From: Mercurialis annua
Lineage: Eukaryota > Streptophyta > Magnoliopsida > Malpighiales > Euphorbiaceae
DNA: 64,000 bases
Direction of reading: 5' to 3'
Assembly: GCF_937616625.2 (NCBI RefSeq)
Contig: NC_065573.1
Coordinates: 15,391,001-15,455,000, forward strand
Positions within the stretch are counted from its first letter, which is position 1, and the number at the start of each line of letters is the position of its first letter. Shown piece by piece: positions 13,252 to 24,149 of this stretch. The position numbers and the translations under genes are program-made. The notes under the pieces were generated by a model. It saw nothing but the letters and a program-made list of their open reading frames with translations, did no database searches and was not told where the DNA came from.

Positions 13252-16200
13252 GCATATACATATTAGTAGATGCTATAATACAACATTACAACCTTATAGA
13301 TGCAATGCACACAGGCAGAAAACATCTGCGTGCGTAGAAGAAAAAGAAAATAAATTTGGCCTTTAATCAGATAAATGGACTTCAAGATCAGCTATAGGCT
13401 TACTTATAATTTTGTATAAACCTAACAGCCAACTTCCCATGTTTCAGATACCAGAGCAATTGACATGCGCATGCGCATGAGTAACCCACACTCTCAGACA
13501 CAAAGACAGTTCCCCTACCCTCCCTACCCACTCTCTCCTCCCCTCTCCCCTAAGGTAACCTTCTAAAACAGACTGAATAATCAGCAGTCTTTTCTTAAAC
13601 CTACATGCCAGAAAGAGCACCAACAAAAAAGAAGTTGAACAAATTTAATAATTCCACTACAAACAATTGTTGATTAAAAACAATGAAGTGAAAAAGGACA
13701 AACACTAGGGAAGAACAAGAAATAGGAATCATTCAACTAAATCAACATTCATATATTTCATAAGGCTTCATTGCTGGAAGATACTAAATGTAACTTACTA
13801 GCTCATCAGACCGATCAGAGAGAACAAGCAGTTGGGAACCATTTCGAACAGCTTCATCAGCAGCTTCACAAAGTCTAGCTAGTCTTCTTTCCAAAGTACT
13901 CTCAACCCCTTTACGAATATCAAAAAAGGTCGGCAAAACTTGAGGTTTTAAATAGGGATCCTTAAGCAATGACTCGAGCTCTCCTTCATTCAGTACAGGA
14001 CTAGATAAGATAACCTGGTCCAAAATACTGAAGTATTAATTGTATTCTACGATTATAATTAAGGAACATTGATTCAAAGAATCATCATATGCACCATTTC
14101 GATTCAAATAAATACGATAGTAGAAGGGCACCTGCTTAGCATTTTCAGGTCCAACCTCCAATATGTTTCTTCGCTTCCCAATATTGACTTCAAGTGACAT
14201 GACTAATCCTTCCCTAAGAGGATCTATAGCTGGATTTGTAACCTGTGCACATAGAGTAATAAACATGAAAAGTAGGAATCTGTTTGACATTGACTCATAT
14301 TAAAATTCACAATGGTTACAAATAAATAGTAGAAGTTCTTAAAAAAAGATAATTAACTGAACCTGTTAAAAAATCCTAAACATGGCGAGAAGCAACTCAA
14401 CACTTAAATTAGGCATCTTAAACTTTATTAAACAAATATAGGATATCAATTTTAGTTTTCATCAAGAAAAAAAAGCCCCAAAGCAGATGGGTATAGACAC
14501 TCTAGACCAAGACTACATAGCATATAGGATATATACTAGGAGCTGAAAACAAATGCTAAGAGGTTCCAGAAAGAGTATGCTCATTAGCTGAAGACAGATG
14601 TGGGGGGTTGGCGGCAGCAATGCACTGGAATATAGGTGAAGCTTTCACACCTTCAAGTATGCACACACAAAAATAATTAAACAAGAAATCAAAGGCACAC
14701 TTCACTTCTTATCATGTGGTTCATCTATATTGGATACTGAAACATGTTCCCTCACAGAATAGTATATATAAAAGATCACACGTTAGTAAATTGCACATGT
14801 ATTCAAAAGAATTGTTAGGAGCGTGTCAATATGCATTGGCATAATAGAGAACATCTTAGCAATGTTTTGAACAGAAAATGAAGATATATCAACCAAGTAG
14901 TTGCATATTTTTTTTTTTTACCAAGTAGTTGCATATGGTTTGCAACCATACCGATCATAAGAAATTCCAGAAAAATAAAGTGATTTTCTAACTGGATTAA
15001 AAAAAGGTCACTGGGGAGGGAGAAAAAAGAAAAACAGATTTAAGGTACCTGTGCAAACCGTTGTTTAAAATAATCATAAAGCATATGCGGCCTCTGGGAC
15101 AATATTGCCAATGGAATATCGTCACCCATGCAAAATGTAGGCTCTTTCCCTTGTGAAGCCATAGATTCGATAACCATTTGGACATCCTCACTGGAGTAGC
15201 CAAAGGCCCTGTTACATGAGTGAAATGGTGAGCAGTAACCAAATAGCCGTTACAGTATAATCTGTATCAATACATGCATGAATCTGAACGTGCATGTAGT
15301 ATAAAGCTCCGGTGTCCAAAGTTTATCTTTTGGTTCCGTTTATTCTCTCTAAAATGAGCCAGTTACCAGAAATATGCCCAATTTGTCCACTTCCACACAG
15401 TACCTAGCTCATTACTCACCAAAACTGTACCTTATCAGACTGCAGTTGCAGCTATGCAGTTATTCGTATTTTCTCCTTGCTCAATCAGCAGTGGTGAATG
15501 CTGGGTCCTCAGCAAGGCCTAAGGAATATGAAATCCTATGTTTGATTTGCATCAACTAAAATCACTGGGACTCTCGCATTATTCAAGAAAAATGGAAGGT
15601 GAATCTTAAATTTATGTAGGGGCCTTTGCATGTTCAACAAAAAATGTGAAATTAATTAATTTACAAATACCATTTATTTAGCAGAGGTGAGTAAACTTAG
15701 AATACTCTGGATTTCAAAAAACACACACCACCGTTTTTTGGAAAAAGTTTATTCATAAAGCTAGTTAGAAACTTCTCATAATAGGATAAATAAAAACCTC
15801 TTTATAGCATAATCTAGACACGGAAGTGACATGATTATAAACATTGATCCAATTCTCAGTTAGCTCTTTTTTCTTAGGTCTAGTATCAATAATAATTTCC
15901 AACAAAAATATTACAAATCTGATGCATCTCAATTAACAGATGAAACCAAAACACTTACTGTTGGCGCCGTAAAATTCCTTCATTATCCAAAACTGTTGCG
16001 GATAGGAAATTTGCAGATTTTAGGGATCGCAGGTTTTCCCTGACCCATTCCCCGTATGGATTTGATAAAGCTACTCGCTTTTTAACTTCAGTGTTCTCAT
16101 AAACCTGAAAATTGGAGTCATTCCAAAACTTAAATAAATTATCAAAGCCTCATATCTTTGTGGAAAATATCAAACTACAAGAGAACTCGTGAGTTTATAT

Positions 16201-19200
16201 TTTAAAATGTTGAAGATTGACCTATCTAAAATACAATCTGATTTGCTTCAGAACAGTTTTTGAAAAGTTCTAATCTTTCTCAAATACAGCCTACTAAGCT
16301 AAATTTTGGAGAAAACCCTTGCTGCAACTGCTAATCCCATCTGGGTGAATAATAGTTAAATTATGAGATACTAGAGCCAACATTCTATTGTACTGGATTA
16401 CAATTAGTCATTTTCGGAACGCATCATATTTTTCCCAATGAGGTTTCAACTATAAATATTGGTACACAGATGATCATCTTAATAAACAGCAGAGTATCCA
16501 TTGCAAGTTAGAGAATAGCAACTTCATCTAGACATCAAACATTATTTGATTGTTTTCGATAGTCCTCACGAAAGCGACGATTGGTTTTAGTTTGCCCATA
16601 GTGTGACAATGAAGCATAATCAAACTCTTCAAACACCAAAACTAAAAGTTATCAACACCTAAGAACACTACATACAATCATAGCATTGCTGCTAAAATTA
16701 ATGAATTATAAACTTCTTAAATTAATTTGAGTTACACATTAAAGAAAGAATTTCAGCATAAGCAAATCCTTTAATCTTAAGGATCAGCAATAATCACCAA
16801 GCTACATGAAAAGCAATTTACTTAAGTATCAAGGTATACCAACAAAGAACGTTACACAAACCTGACCACCAAGCAAATCCACAGATATCATCATTCCTGG
16901 ACCTAGACGGCCTTTTGCCGTTATTTTTGATTCATCCATTGGTACAACACCAACCTGAATAACAGAAGGTATGGTTAATGCTCTAAATAAAGAGTCCACA
17001 GCATAATGCAACATCTTAAGAGAATAATTAGAGAGCATAATGGAAGAAAGTTAATTAAACATCAAGAGGAGCTCTAACTTTCACTATACATTTGAAATTA
17101 GTTTCCTTCACATTTTTAAATGATAAAGTATTTTCAGGCCAATAGGAGATGTAGAACACACCTCAGATGCAACGTATACAAAATTGTCTACTGTCCGCCA
17201 ATACCTGGCGGGACGAAGTCCATTTCGATCAAGACATGCACCAACTGTTTTTCCATCACTGTGCCATTTAGATAGAATATCAACAATCAGAAAGGAGGAC
17301 ACCTGGGAAAAACAAATGTATAACTAAACAATATAACTCCCAAAACCAAATTATTTCTCTATAGATTCAAATGCATATGTGGCACCTATAGCTTGCATTA
17401 CAGATAGATGTATACACATCAATCGGTTCGTATAAGTGCATTTGCATGCAATCTTTTTACTACCGTTCATATTAATAAACATAGACAACAACATAATGTA
17501 TAAAGCCTGATTGTATCACATAAAATCCGTAGCAGCATGTATCTTCTTCAATTCATTTCATAGACCACTTTCGCTATGCATATATCTCTAGTCAAGAAAC
17601 ACTATACAGATAGTACAAACATGCATATGAACAAAAAGCCACAAATACTTAATAACCTAATTTAGTTAAAAAGATCACTGCACTTGACATTTAATAGTAT
17701 GCTGTCTCAAAAGTTATAGGTTTTTGTCCCTAGGTGAAGCATATAATTCTAGCATACTTGGAAGTACTAAACACGAACCTAGCCTAGAAGAAAGTCTCAC
17801 GTTGTAAGATAGTAGATTTGTGTCATTTCCTTGATTTCTCATTTTAAGGTGTAGTGAATCATATCAAACGTTTTGTGACATTGTCATAAAGTTGAATAAT
17901 CTAGAAGACCAAAGAGAAACAATATAAAGAACTGCACAAAGTTTGATAAAACACCATTATTGAGTTGCTACAGGATCAGGGGTACTTCGAAAATACATGA
18001 AAATGGAACAATTCAACTGGTTCAGTTTGCATGATTTAATGGTTGTTTAACTTAAGTGCTTCAAATTCACCAGACAACAATTTAAACATTTGTGCAGTAA
18101 CTTATAGGCCAACTGAACAAATTGTAATTTAGCCTTATTTTGTCCTTATATATATGGCCATACAAATTTCTTGTGAAGAGCACATGGCAAGAGGCCCCTT
18201 CTTCTTTGCACATCAACGGAGGTCATCTATCTTATGTTTTCATCCCCGTGCTTCTTTGTAGAGGGACTATCTGATATAAAATCTTAGATAGTTTATTTCA
18301 AGGCCTGATCATCTAAAAAATTCAAACTTTTTCAACTTTCTACAAATCTAACCAAAACTTTTAATTTCAGTAATTTTATCCCACTTTTACAAATCGACAG
18401 CAATTTTGGCTAACTTCAATAATTGTACAATTTGATATGTATTTTTAGTATTTTAAATGATGATAAAATTGTATATGTGTTTTTTGAATGTTTTCACTTT
18501 ATTTTGGTATTTTTACATATTTAATTTCTAACAATTAAGTTTCTTATGCATAATTTTACATATCAATTAACTAAATTTTTGGAATTTAGCTAAAATTGCT
18601 GTCAATTTTTACAATTGGAATATAACTGCTGAAATTAAAAGTTATGGTTAGATTTGCAAAAAGTCGAAAAGGTTTGATTTTTTTAACCATAACGCCTTAT
18701 TTCAATGATGAGCACCAAACTAGCTTAGGTGTTCCCCCATGCATTGTGCCTTGCACCTGCTCTTTAGTGTCTCTAAAACTTGCACAGCTACCACTTTTAA
18801 GTTTCACAATATTGAACAATTCTAAATTATTTTCAGGCAGCTCACAGATATAAACTACTATCTGGATGTATTCACACTTTGAGCACAAAGTTCAAGCACA
18901 CAGAAGTATTTGTGACAGGAACAGCTTATTAAGACTGACTATAGAATCAAAATATAGACCAGTACTTTGGCAGACAAGACAAACAGTTCTATTATCAACC
19001 AGTGATATTTGAAATAAAAGTAGGCCCCTAAAATGCTTACCTGAATAAGAGTAAAGCAGGCCCATCCCAAGTTTCCATTTGACCTTTGTAATAGTCATAA
19101 AAATCAACAATCTGGAGACGATGAAGAAATTACATAAAAGCCAAACATGAAGAGGTATCTTTCAAATAAATTAGCACTAATTATTCAACTTCAGTCATTG

Positions 19201-21166
19201 AATAATTCAAAGGAAAACACTGCGTTGAAAGCAACCAAAAGAGCCAAGAATACCAATCATTACCAAATACTGTAATACAGCTGAGTGAATAAGAAAAGAT
19301 CCAGAAACTAAAGCTAAAGACACCACTTTTAAGACTACATTAAAATGAGTTATCATTAGACATAAAAACTCCCAAATCCAAATCTTTGCAAGAAAAGAAA
19401 AAAATAGAAACCAAAAATATTCATCTGATTAAAAGTAACAAATAAAAGTGCAACAAGACAGAAATTTCTTTAGAATAGCAGACTCCATATGCACCTTTAG
19501 AGGTGAGCATTCGGCCGGTTTGGTTAAAACCGAGTAGGAAATCCCAAAACCAAACTAACCACGATCAACCGAATGCTCAAAACCGAACCAACCAAACTGA
19601 CGGAAAAATTAAAAAATTCAAAACCAAAGCGAATAGGTCGACAATTTGGTCGGTTCGGTTAAAACCAACAAAAATAAAATGAATAATTATAAATTTTAAA
19701 AAATGACAAATAACAAATATTCAATTTATTTGGTCGGTTCCGCTAATTTGGATTATCCAAATCTCAAACCGAACCGAAAGCCAAATTTTGAAATCCTATA
19801 ACTGAACCGACCAAATCCAAATTTAAGACCAAAAATCATAGGCTCGGTCTCTGTCGGATTTCCTCAACCCTATGCACCTTACATAGAACCTTGGACTTAA
19901 AAATTTGTACCTCAGGATATTTGATCATTAGTGTCGGATGGTTCTTATATGCCTCTGGGACAAGAATCATCAGAGCCTCTTCAGGAGTACGACCACTTCT
20001 TATTAACAACTGAAAAAAGCAGAAACAAGGAAAATTCAGAAGAGAGGTAAAGCAAAGGAGAAAATGAACATGTTATTAGTCAACAAACCTAGTGACATCA
20101 TATTCTGATAGGAAATGAAAATATGATTTTCTGAGCAAGTATTCATCAAGTCTATCTGTATTCTATATGTAAATATGCAAAAACATAGGATCAACCGTAT
20201 TTAATTTCAAATGAGTACCAAAAGCAAGCAAGATTGCACAACTAGGTTGTAAAGACTTAAACTGGAAATGTTGGCTTCTGCATTCGGTTGTCCTCATTCG
20301 GTTGTATGTAAAATGTATGTAATGTAACAATTTTCTAGATTGTAATGCAGTAATGGAAAATGTATGTAAAGTAACAATTTATAAAAAAAAGTACTAGCTC
20401 GTACCTCTGCTGTACTATCTAGATTTGCAGAGTCTGATGCCTTTGGGTTTCCATAAGGACGGATTTCGTTTTCGCGACCATGCCAAACAGGAGATTTTAA
20501 TGAACTTTCTCGAGATTGCATCCAGTTCAAGTTCCCCTGCATTTACATTTTAGAATCAGGAAAGGTGAATTTCACATGACATATACTAACAATTGTAAGA
20601 ACAAACTCTATAACCTGTATGGTATTGATTTCTCCATTATGACCGAGAAAACGCATCGGTTGAGCAAGAGGCCACCTTGGACTAGTATTTGTACTAAACC
20701 TTCGATGATATATGGCAAAAGGTGATTTATAAAGATCACTTTGAAGGTCAGAATAAAACAATCCAAGAACTTCAGAGCGAAGCATTCCCTTATAAACAAT
20801 TGTTTGATTAGACAAAGAACAAATGTAAAGCTCATCAGCCCAACTTTCTGAAGAAGCTGCTCTTTCTATAAGCTTCCGACATATGTAGAATTCTCGTTCA
20901 ATGTCGTCAATATTTTCTTCCTTGACAACTCTAACAAACACTTGTTGTATGTTGGGCATGGTTTGTTTTGCATTATAACCTACAACCGACTTATTTATAG
21001 GAACAGGCCTCCACCCAAGCACCTCAAGACCTTCTTGTTTAAAAACATCTCCAACAACTAAAAACAATAGAATTTTGCAATCAAAAATCCAATCAACAGT
21101 ATGGATTGTCAAACAAAGCATTACATAGATAGATTAGATTGCAACGAAAGGATAGAACTCACTGCA

Positions 21167-21199
<33 letters not shown>

Positions 21200-23101
21200 T
21201 GACAAAATGATTTTGAATATCCACAATTTTGACAATTTTGTTAATATATCCCTAAAATATAATTTGAACATTCTAGTCCGTCAATTTTTAAGCCATATAT
21301 ATCCAAATTTCAAATTATACATATTTTTGAGATTTATTGTTATAAGTTTTTGATTGCATGAATGATTATTTTACATAATTGATCTTTAATTTAGTTTAGG
21401 AAGGGTTATTTTGATTTAAAATGATAATTATGTACCCAAAATAAGTTTAAATTGAGGACTGGATATATTTGTCTAAATTTATAAAACTGGCGAACGAAAA
21501 TGTCAAAATACCTTTTAGGGATAAAATTGACAAAATAGTTAAAGTTATGGATATAAAAAAAAACATTTTGCCTATATAACATAATAGAAATCCACACTCA
21601 TCAACCACTCATTCTGAGAAACGACAATGAAAAAAGAAGTTTTGAATATTTTCAACACATGCCAATAGTAAAGACACACTTCACTTGGTTGTCGGAGACA
21701 CTCCTAATATCAACCTAAAATATTGGTGAATAAGAACAATGTTTTCTAATAAAAGAATGAATGTATCTGAGCATAGTACTAACAATATCATCAGATAGCA
21801 CCATCAAACAAAAAGAACTAAGCTTCCTATCAAACTCAAAGGAAAATTTGTCATGTGAAGAACAACAGTTAGAGATATAACCTCCATTTGAATAATATTA
21901 AACAAGAACATCAAAGTAGATATAATTAAAATGCACGTGAATACATATAATAAAATGCTCATCTCATGTAAAACAAAACTTAACTATAATTAATCCCCAA
22001 AAAAGACATAGATTTGAAAGAGCTCGAAATTCTTACTACTCACCTTGTTTGGCTTGTTTCATTAAATTATCATCATTGGGAAGGAACACCATCCCAACAC
22101 CTGTGTGCAATTTATCAAAGGAAGCAATCCCTTGCGAGTCTGCCCAATTGTTAAATAGATCCCATGGAATTGAAGTCATCAGCCCTGATCCATCGCCGGA
22201 ATCATTGTCTGCCCCACAACCACCACGATGTTCCATGCAGCCAAGCGCTGTAAGGGCATCCTTAACAACTCCATGTGATGCTTTGTTTTCCAAATTAGCA
22301 ATAAACCCAACTCCACAAGCACCTCTTTCTGATATAATGTCATCCAAGTTAGCAACCTGAGGAGTGCGGAGACCAAGTAAATAGAAGCAAATAAAACGTC
22401 CATTCCTCGATTATGGTTAATGAAAATACATCAATATACTAAACAAGGAGAATTCCCCTCCAATGCCATTGTTGAAACAAAAAGGTTGTTCCTGCAGCAT
22501 GCATATTTACCTCTCCTTACTGTTAGACTATTCAAAAAAAATGTAAATTTCCAGCTGGAAATTACTAAAATAGAAACAATGTATGAACACTAAATTGTAA
22601 AGCTGCCGTGTCGAAATTGATAACTTAAAATTGAATTAATCCCACATTAATTGGCGACATATAATTCACCAATCAATTCAGTATTCCTTCATTCTATTCC
22701 ACTGGTTCGTATAATTCACCAATCAGTTCATTCGAAATAACAACAAATATTCATATAAATCCATTCGTGGATTCCAAGTCGCTAAATACAGTTAAAAAAT
22801 CAAGAATTTTAGGAAGAGACAGCAATACCTTAGGTTTCAAATCGGGTTGTGATTGAGCAACAAGAGTTGACTTTGATTTTTGCACAAATCGAGACAAACT
22901 GTTACGAGCAATGGATGAATTGGAAGAAGAGAGGCCGAATCGCCTGCTTCGTCTCTTGGATTTACAGTAGAGTCCAACAAAATCAACAAACAAATGATTC
23001 GTATGCGCTAGAACCGAACACGGTGGCTTTGCAGTAGTGTTATTAGTAGTGGAGTAGAAGAGACGCTGCGCGGACGTCGACGACGTCGTTTGCAGAGCCA
23101 T
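653..23101 (-). CDS. GLU1: Ferredoxin-dependent glutamate synthase, plastidial (Fd-GOGAT), complete, 33 exons
   Basis: Transfers the amide group of glutamine to 2-oxoglutarate, giving two glutamates with electrons from reduced ferredoxin. It works with plastid glutamine synthetase in ammonia assimilation and photorespiration in the chloroplast stroma. I joined 33 exons by hand. All introns are GT-AG, phases agree throughout, and the sum is 4863 nt, or 1620 residues plus stop, the usual plant Fd-GOGAT size. Landmarks are a Ser/Thr/Arg-rich transit peptide, nucleophile Cys105 in [13 protein letters not shown], the FMN-barrel motif [17 protein letters not shown], the 3Fe-4S cysteines 1236, 1242 and 1247, and a Gly-rich C-terminal beta-helix. 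No NADH-binding beta subunit is fused, which with the transit peptide favours the ferredoxin type. No internal stop or frameshift was seen, so the gene looks functional despite many transposons in its introns. Confidence 0.97.
1286..2337 (+). pseudogene. Ty1/copia reverse transcriptase and RNase H relic in a GOGAT intron
   Basis: Sense is opposite to the host gene. An LTR-like start (about 1289-1420) runs directly into the RT end: IVYVDE followed by a stop, where copia elements have YVDD, then SNASEI and [10 protein letters not shown], and [10 protein letters not shown] near 1590. A degraded RNase H follows ([14 protein letters not shown] near 2000) and the end-of-polyprotein sequence with tgacggggagt near 2321-2331. 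The pieces around 1290-1315 and 3050-3080 resemble each other (atagttgtaa), so they are probably 5' and 3' LTR edges. Many stops and frameshifts and a large internal deletion mark it as dead. Confidence 0.8.
2347..3048. mobile_element. Mutator-type foldback element with 9-bp target duplication
   Basis: Long terminal inverted repeats of about 110 bp start GGCAAAAGG and end CCTTTTTGCC; motifs such as caatagcaccct recur in inverted form. It is flanked by the 9-bp direct repeat tagaattat (2338-2346 and 3049-3057), the Mutator hallmark. It sits inside the 3' LTR remnant of the copia relic. No coding capacity. The core at about 2658-2755 is a cluster of GC-rich palindromes. Confidence 0.85.
2658..2755. 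repeat. Palindrome cluster in the foldback core
   Basis: Consecutive near-perfect inverted repeats of the form ctggtcttcc...ggaagaccag and gctcgtcttcc...ggaagacgagc, GC-rich in an AT-rich element. Same design as the clusters at 25197, 28846, 45132 and 48050, but a different sequence. Confidence 0.7.
3081..3343. mobile_element. Stowaway MITE
   Basis: Terminal inverted repeats CTCCCTCCGTCCC and GGGACAGAGGGAG flanked by TA on both sides, the Tc1/mariner-type Stowaway signature. The inner sequences are also complementary (aagaagggacat and atgtcccttctta). It lies in the LTR remnant just after the foldback. Confidence 0.9.
6084..9847 (-). CDS. GLU1: Fd-GOGAT exons 17-26: FMN and 3Fe-4S synthase domain
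   Basis: Coding segments: 9751-9847, 9400-9515, 9090-9287, 8757-8867, 8308-8547, 7306-7404, 6797-6892, 6523-6720, 6367-6441, 6084-6212 (residues 870-1322). This is the synthase active site: [65 protein letters not shown] and [12 protein letters not shown]. Cysteines 1236, 1242 and 1247 in [18 protein letters not shown] have the C-x5-C-x4-C spacing of the 3Fe-4S cluster. Residues 1007-1043 (exon 20) lie where Fd-GOGATs carry the ferredoxin-binding loop; that position is recalled from family knowledge, not aligned here. The 903-bp intron at 7405-8307 contains a hAT-type insertion. Confidence 0.95.
7430..8231. mobile_element. hAT-type non-autonomous element in a GOGAT intron
   Basis: Flanked by the perfect 8-bp direct repeat attaagct (7422-7429 and 8232-8239), the hAT target duplication length. 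The ends CATAGTTAATC and (reverse complement) CACTGTTGTTA are a short imperfect inverted repeat of hAT type. No transposase. Both flanks inside the element are filled with degenerate gattcgaatcg-like units, including about three 20-bp copies around 8078-8137. Confidence 0.7.
9052..9081. repeat. GATA microsatellite close to a splice donor
   Basis: About seven gata units, ending 9 bp from the end of the exon at 9090-9287, inside the following intron near its 5' splice site. Confidence 0.8.
10190..10409. mobile_element. Tourist-like (PIF/Harbinger) MITE
   Basis: Ends GGCTATATGTTTGG and CCAAACATAACC are inverted repeats close to the Tourist consensus, flanked by the 3-bp duplication TAA (10187-10189 and 10410-10412). 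220 bp, non-coding, in the GOGAT intron 9848-10655. Confidence 0.8.
10656..16104 (-). CDS. GLU1: Fd-GOGAT exons 9-16: central domain
   Basis: Coding segments: 15959-16104, 15049-15208, 14132-14242, 13799-14014, 12961-13118, 12346-12475, 10864-10922, 10656-10761 (residues 508-869). Recognisable stretches are [29 protein letters not shown], the motif around [19 protein letters not shown], and [21 protein letters not shown]. This domain connects the glutaminase and synthase halves and helps shape the ammonia channel. The 1.4-kb intron at 10923-12345 holds a foldback element, a GC-rich dispersed repeat and a possible small solo LTR. The 842-bp intron at 13119-13798 has a TA microsatellite near its 5' splice side (13204-13250). 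Confidence 0.95.
11153..11620. mobile_element. Foldback element flanked by an 11-bp repeat
   Basis: Left-arm motifs such as cctgaactttc and cactaaacttt reappear inverted on the right (gaagttcagtg, aaagtttagtg); the core has ccggccaaaaat and inverted tttgtccgg. Direct repeats caaataaacag lie at 11142-11152 and 11621-11631. Mutator-like by duplication length. Non-coding. Confidence 0.7.
11835..11985. repeat. GC-rich dispersed repeat with aggcg/gcgcc motifs
   Basis: A GC-rich island (ggcgagtcttaggcg, aaggcgccagcc, ctggcgcctc) in an AT-rich intron, entered by gttatcaaaggcg. A diverged relative with agtcaaaggtgatgcgc lies at about 61030-61130. I do not recognise its class. Confidence 0.4.
12123..12245 (+). 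repeat. Possible small solo LTR
   Basis: Begins TGTTAAGG, ends GTAACA, and has a clear TATA box (TATATAAATAGC near 12179). This resembles a short copia or TRIM LTR, but I found no flanking target duplication, so the ends are uncertain. Confidence 0.3.
13204..13250. repeat. TA microsatellite in a GOGAT intron
   Basis: Uninterrupted (TA) run of about 47 bp. Confidence 0.9.
16862..23101 (-). CDS. GLU1: Fd-GOGAT exons 1-8: transit peptide and glutaminase (GATase II) domain
   Basis: Coding segments in transcript order: 22829-23101, 22044-22356, 20615-21057, 20405-20536, 19911-20009, 19041-19111, 17162-17258, 16862-16954 (residues 1-507). Residues 1-104 are the leader: MALQ start, hydroxylated and basic, few acidic residues. 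Cys105 becomes the N-terminal nucleophile after cleavage, as in class II amidotransferases. Further family motifs are [36 protein letters not shown] and [15 protein letters not shown] chose the start at 23101 because it begins MA and gives a normal transit peptide. The frame is open for another 62 codons, to an ATG at 23287, but that stretch looks like untranslated leader. Confidence 0.95.
18313..18686. mobile_element. Foldback MITE in a GOGAT intron
   Basis: Two arms of about 95 bp are inverted copies: caaatctaacc, aacttttaatttcag and gacagcaattttggctaa on the left match their complements on the right (ggttagatttg, ctgaaattaaaagtt, ttagctaaaattgctgtc). Target duplication not resolved. Non-coding. 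Confidence 0.65.
19498..19870. mobile_element. ggttcggtt-type dispersed element with 10-bp flanking duplication
   Basis: Starts near agaggtgagcattcgg and ends near cggatttcctcaaccc, full of ggttcggtt and aaccgaacc on both strands. Flanked by the perfect direct repeat tatgcacctt (19488-19497 and 19871-19880). A short relative is at about 53694-53745 (gtgcaatcggtcgg). Class unknown; non-coding. Confidence 0.6.
21173..21199. repeat. TA microsatellite next to a foldback element
   Basis: (TA) run that abuts the element starting at about 21199; the element may have inserted at this tract. Confidence 0.85.
21199..21576. mobile_element. Foldback MITE in the second GOGAT intron
   Basis: Left arm ttgacaaaatg...atatccacaa...gacaattttgt...tatccctaaaa is mirrored by the complement of the right arm (ttttagggata, acaaaatag, ttatggatat, cattttgcc). 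Non-coding; target duplication not determined. Confidence 0.6.
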
Positions 23102-23330
23102 GGGATAGTAGAGGTCGAGTGAGTCAGTTAGCCAGTGAGGAACAGAAAAAAGGGAGAGAGAAGACAAAGAAAAAGAAAAATCGTGTGGAGAAAAAAGGAT
23201 AATAAAAATGTGTATAGGAAAGAGATTATAATTGGATAAAGTGGTGTTGCAGCCACCCGCCTGTTCTCTGGCCTTTATTTCACACACTCGCTCTTTTCTG
23301 TCTTTTTTTGGTGTTTACGTGATGCACTTG
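23102..23330 (-). promoter_or_regulatory. Leader and proximal promoter of Fd-GOGAT
   Basis: Read on the minus strand, the 190 bp before the ATG are strongly pyrimidine-rich (CT runs at about 23150-23190), typical of plant 5' leaders. A weak TATA-like TTATAAT lies near 23225, and a GATA-type element (GGATAA on the plus strand) near 23235. The transcription start cannot be fixed from sequence. Confidence 0.3.
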
Positions 23331-23556
23331 ACCTTCCGATGGTAGTGTTAAACTCAAAAATTGGGGAGGTGCCTCGTCGTGTCGCCGTCAACTACTCCTA
23401 CTTTCGCTTTCGAGTCTTGTAAAGGCCATTTGCCCTTTTTTTATTATTTTACCATTGAAAAGAATAGATTTTCTTTAAAAAAAAAATATCTCTTTTCGAT
23501 TGTCTATTTGTAAAAATATACTCTCCTTTTGTAAAAACAGGCCTTCAGTAGATTAT

Positions 23557-24144
23557 TGATGGATACCGTATTCTATCATAATTATAATGGAACCGAGCTG
23601 TACAAGATATATTCTTCAAGTGATTATCGGATCTCGCCCAAAGAGTAAGAAATGAACAATATCGACAGTCGAATTCATAAGATTCGCCTTGACCGAATAT
23701 CGAAGGAAGAATCATCTGAATCCACGGGATAAGCTAGAATCCCCGAAGACTCTGGAAAAGCGTGTTATTTAAGGAATTCGCTCAAGAACCGAATCCAAAG
23801 AATATCTTTTCTATTTGTACACAAACTTCAATTTAAGAATATAAGTTTATTCAGTAAGATATTCTTGAATAAGACTCTCACTTAATAAGAAATCTCTATC
23901 CTATTTAGTTTCAAACTCTACTAAATAGAAATCACTTTCTTATTCGAAATATATTAAGTATTCACTCAATTACTATATAAAGAGTTTAAAATATACCTAA
24001 AAACACAATTACATGCATGTACTCAAAACGATGTTGAAGCCTAAACTGACTTAAGTATCGGAGAGTTAATCGGACCACAACCGTCCGGTTAGCTTCTATC
24101 CTGTTTTGCAGGTTATCAACCGGATCAGAAGGCATACGCCATTA
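23557..24144 (+). mobile_element. Solo LTR, 588 bp
   Basis: Flanked by the 5-bp direct repeat attat (23552-23556 and 24145-24149), starts TG, ends TA where CA is expected. A TATA box (CTATATAAAGAG near 23972) precedes a region resembling gypsy R-U5 (gtatcggagagttaatcgg near 24056, tgttttgcaggt near 24103). No second LTR or internal region, so it is a recombination remnant. Confidence 0.6.
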
Positions 24145-24149
24145 ATTAT

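Noticed and set aside
22049..22360. Plus-strand open frame of 103 codons
   Set aside because: Antisense shadow of the second Fd-GOGAT exon.
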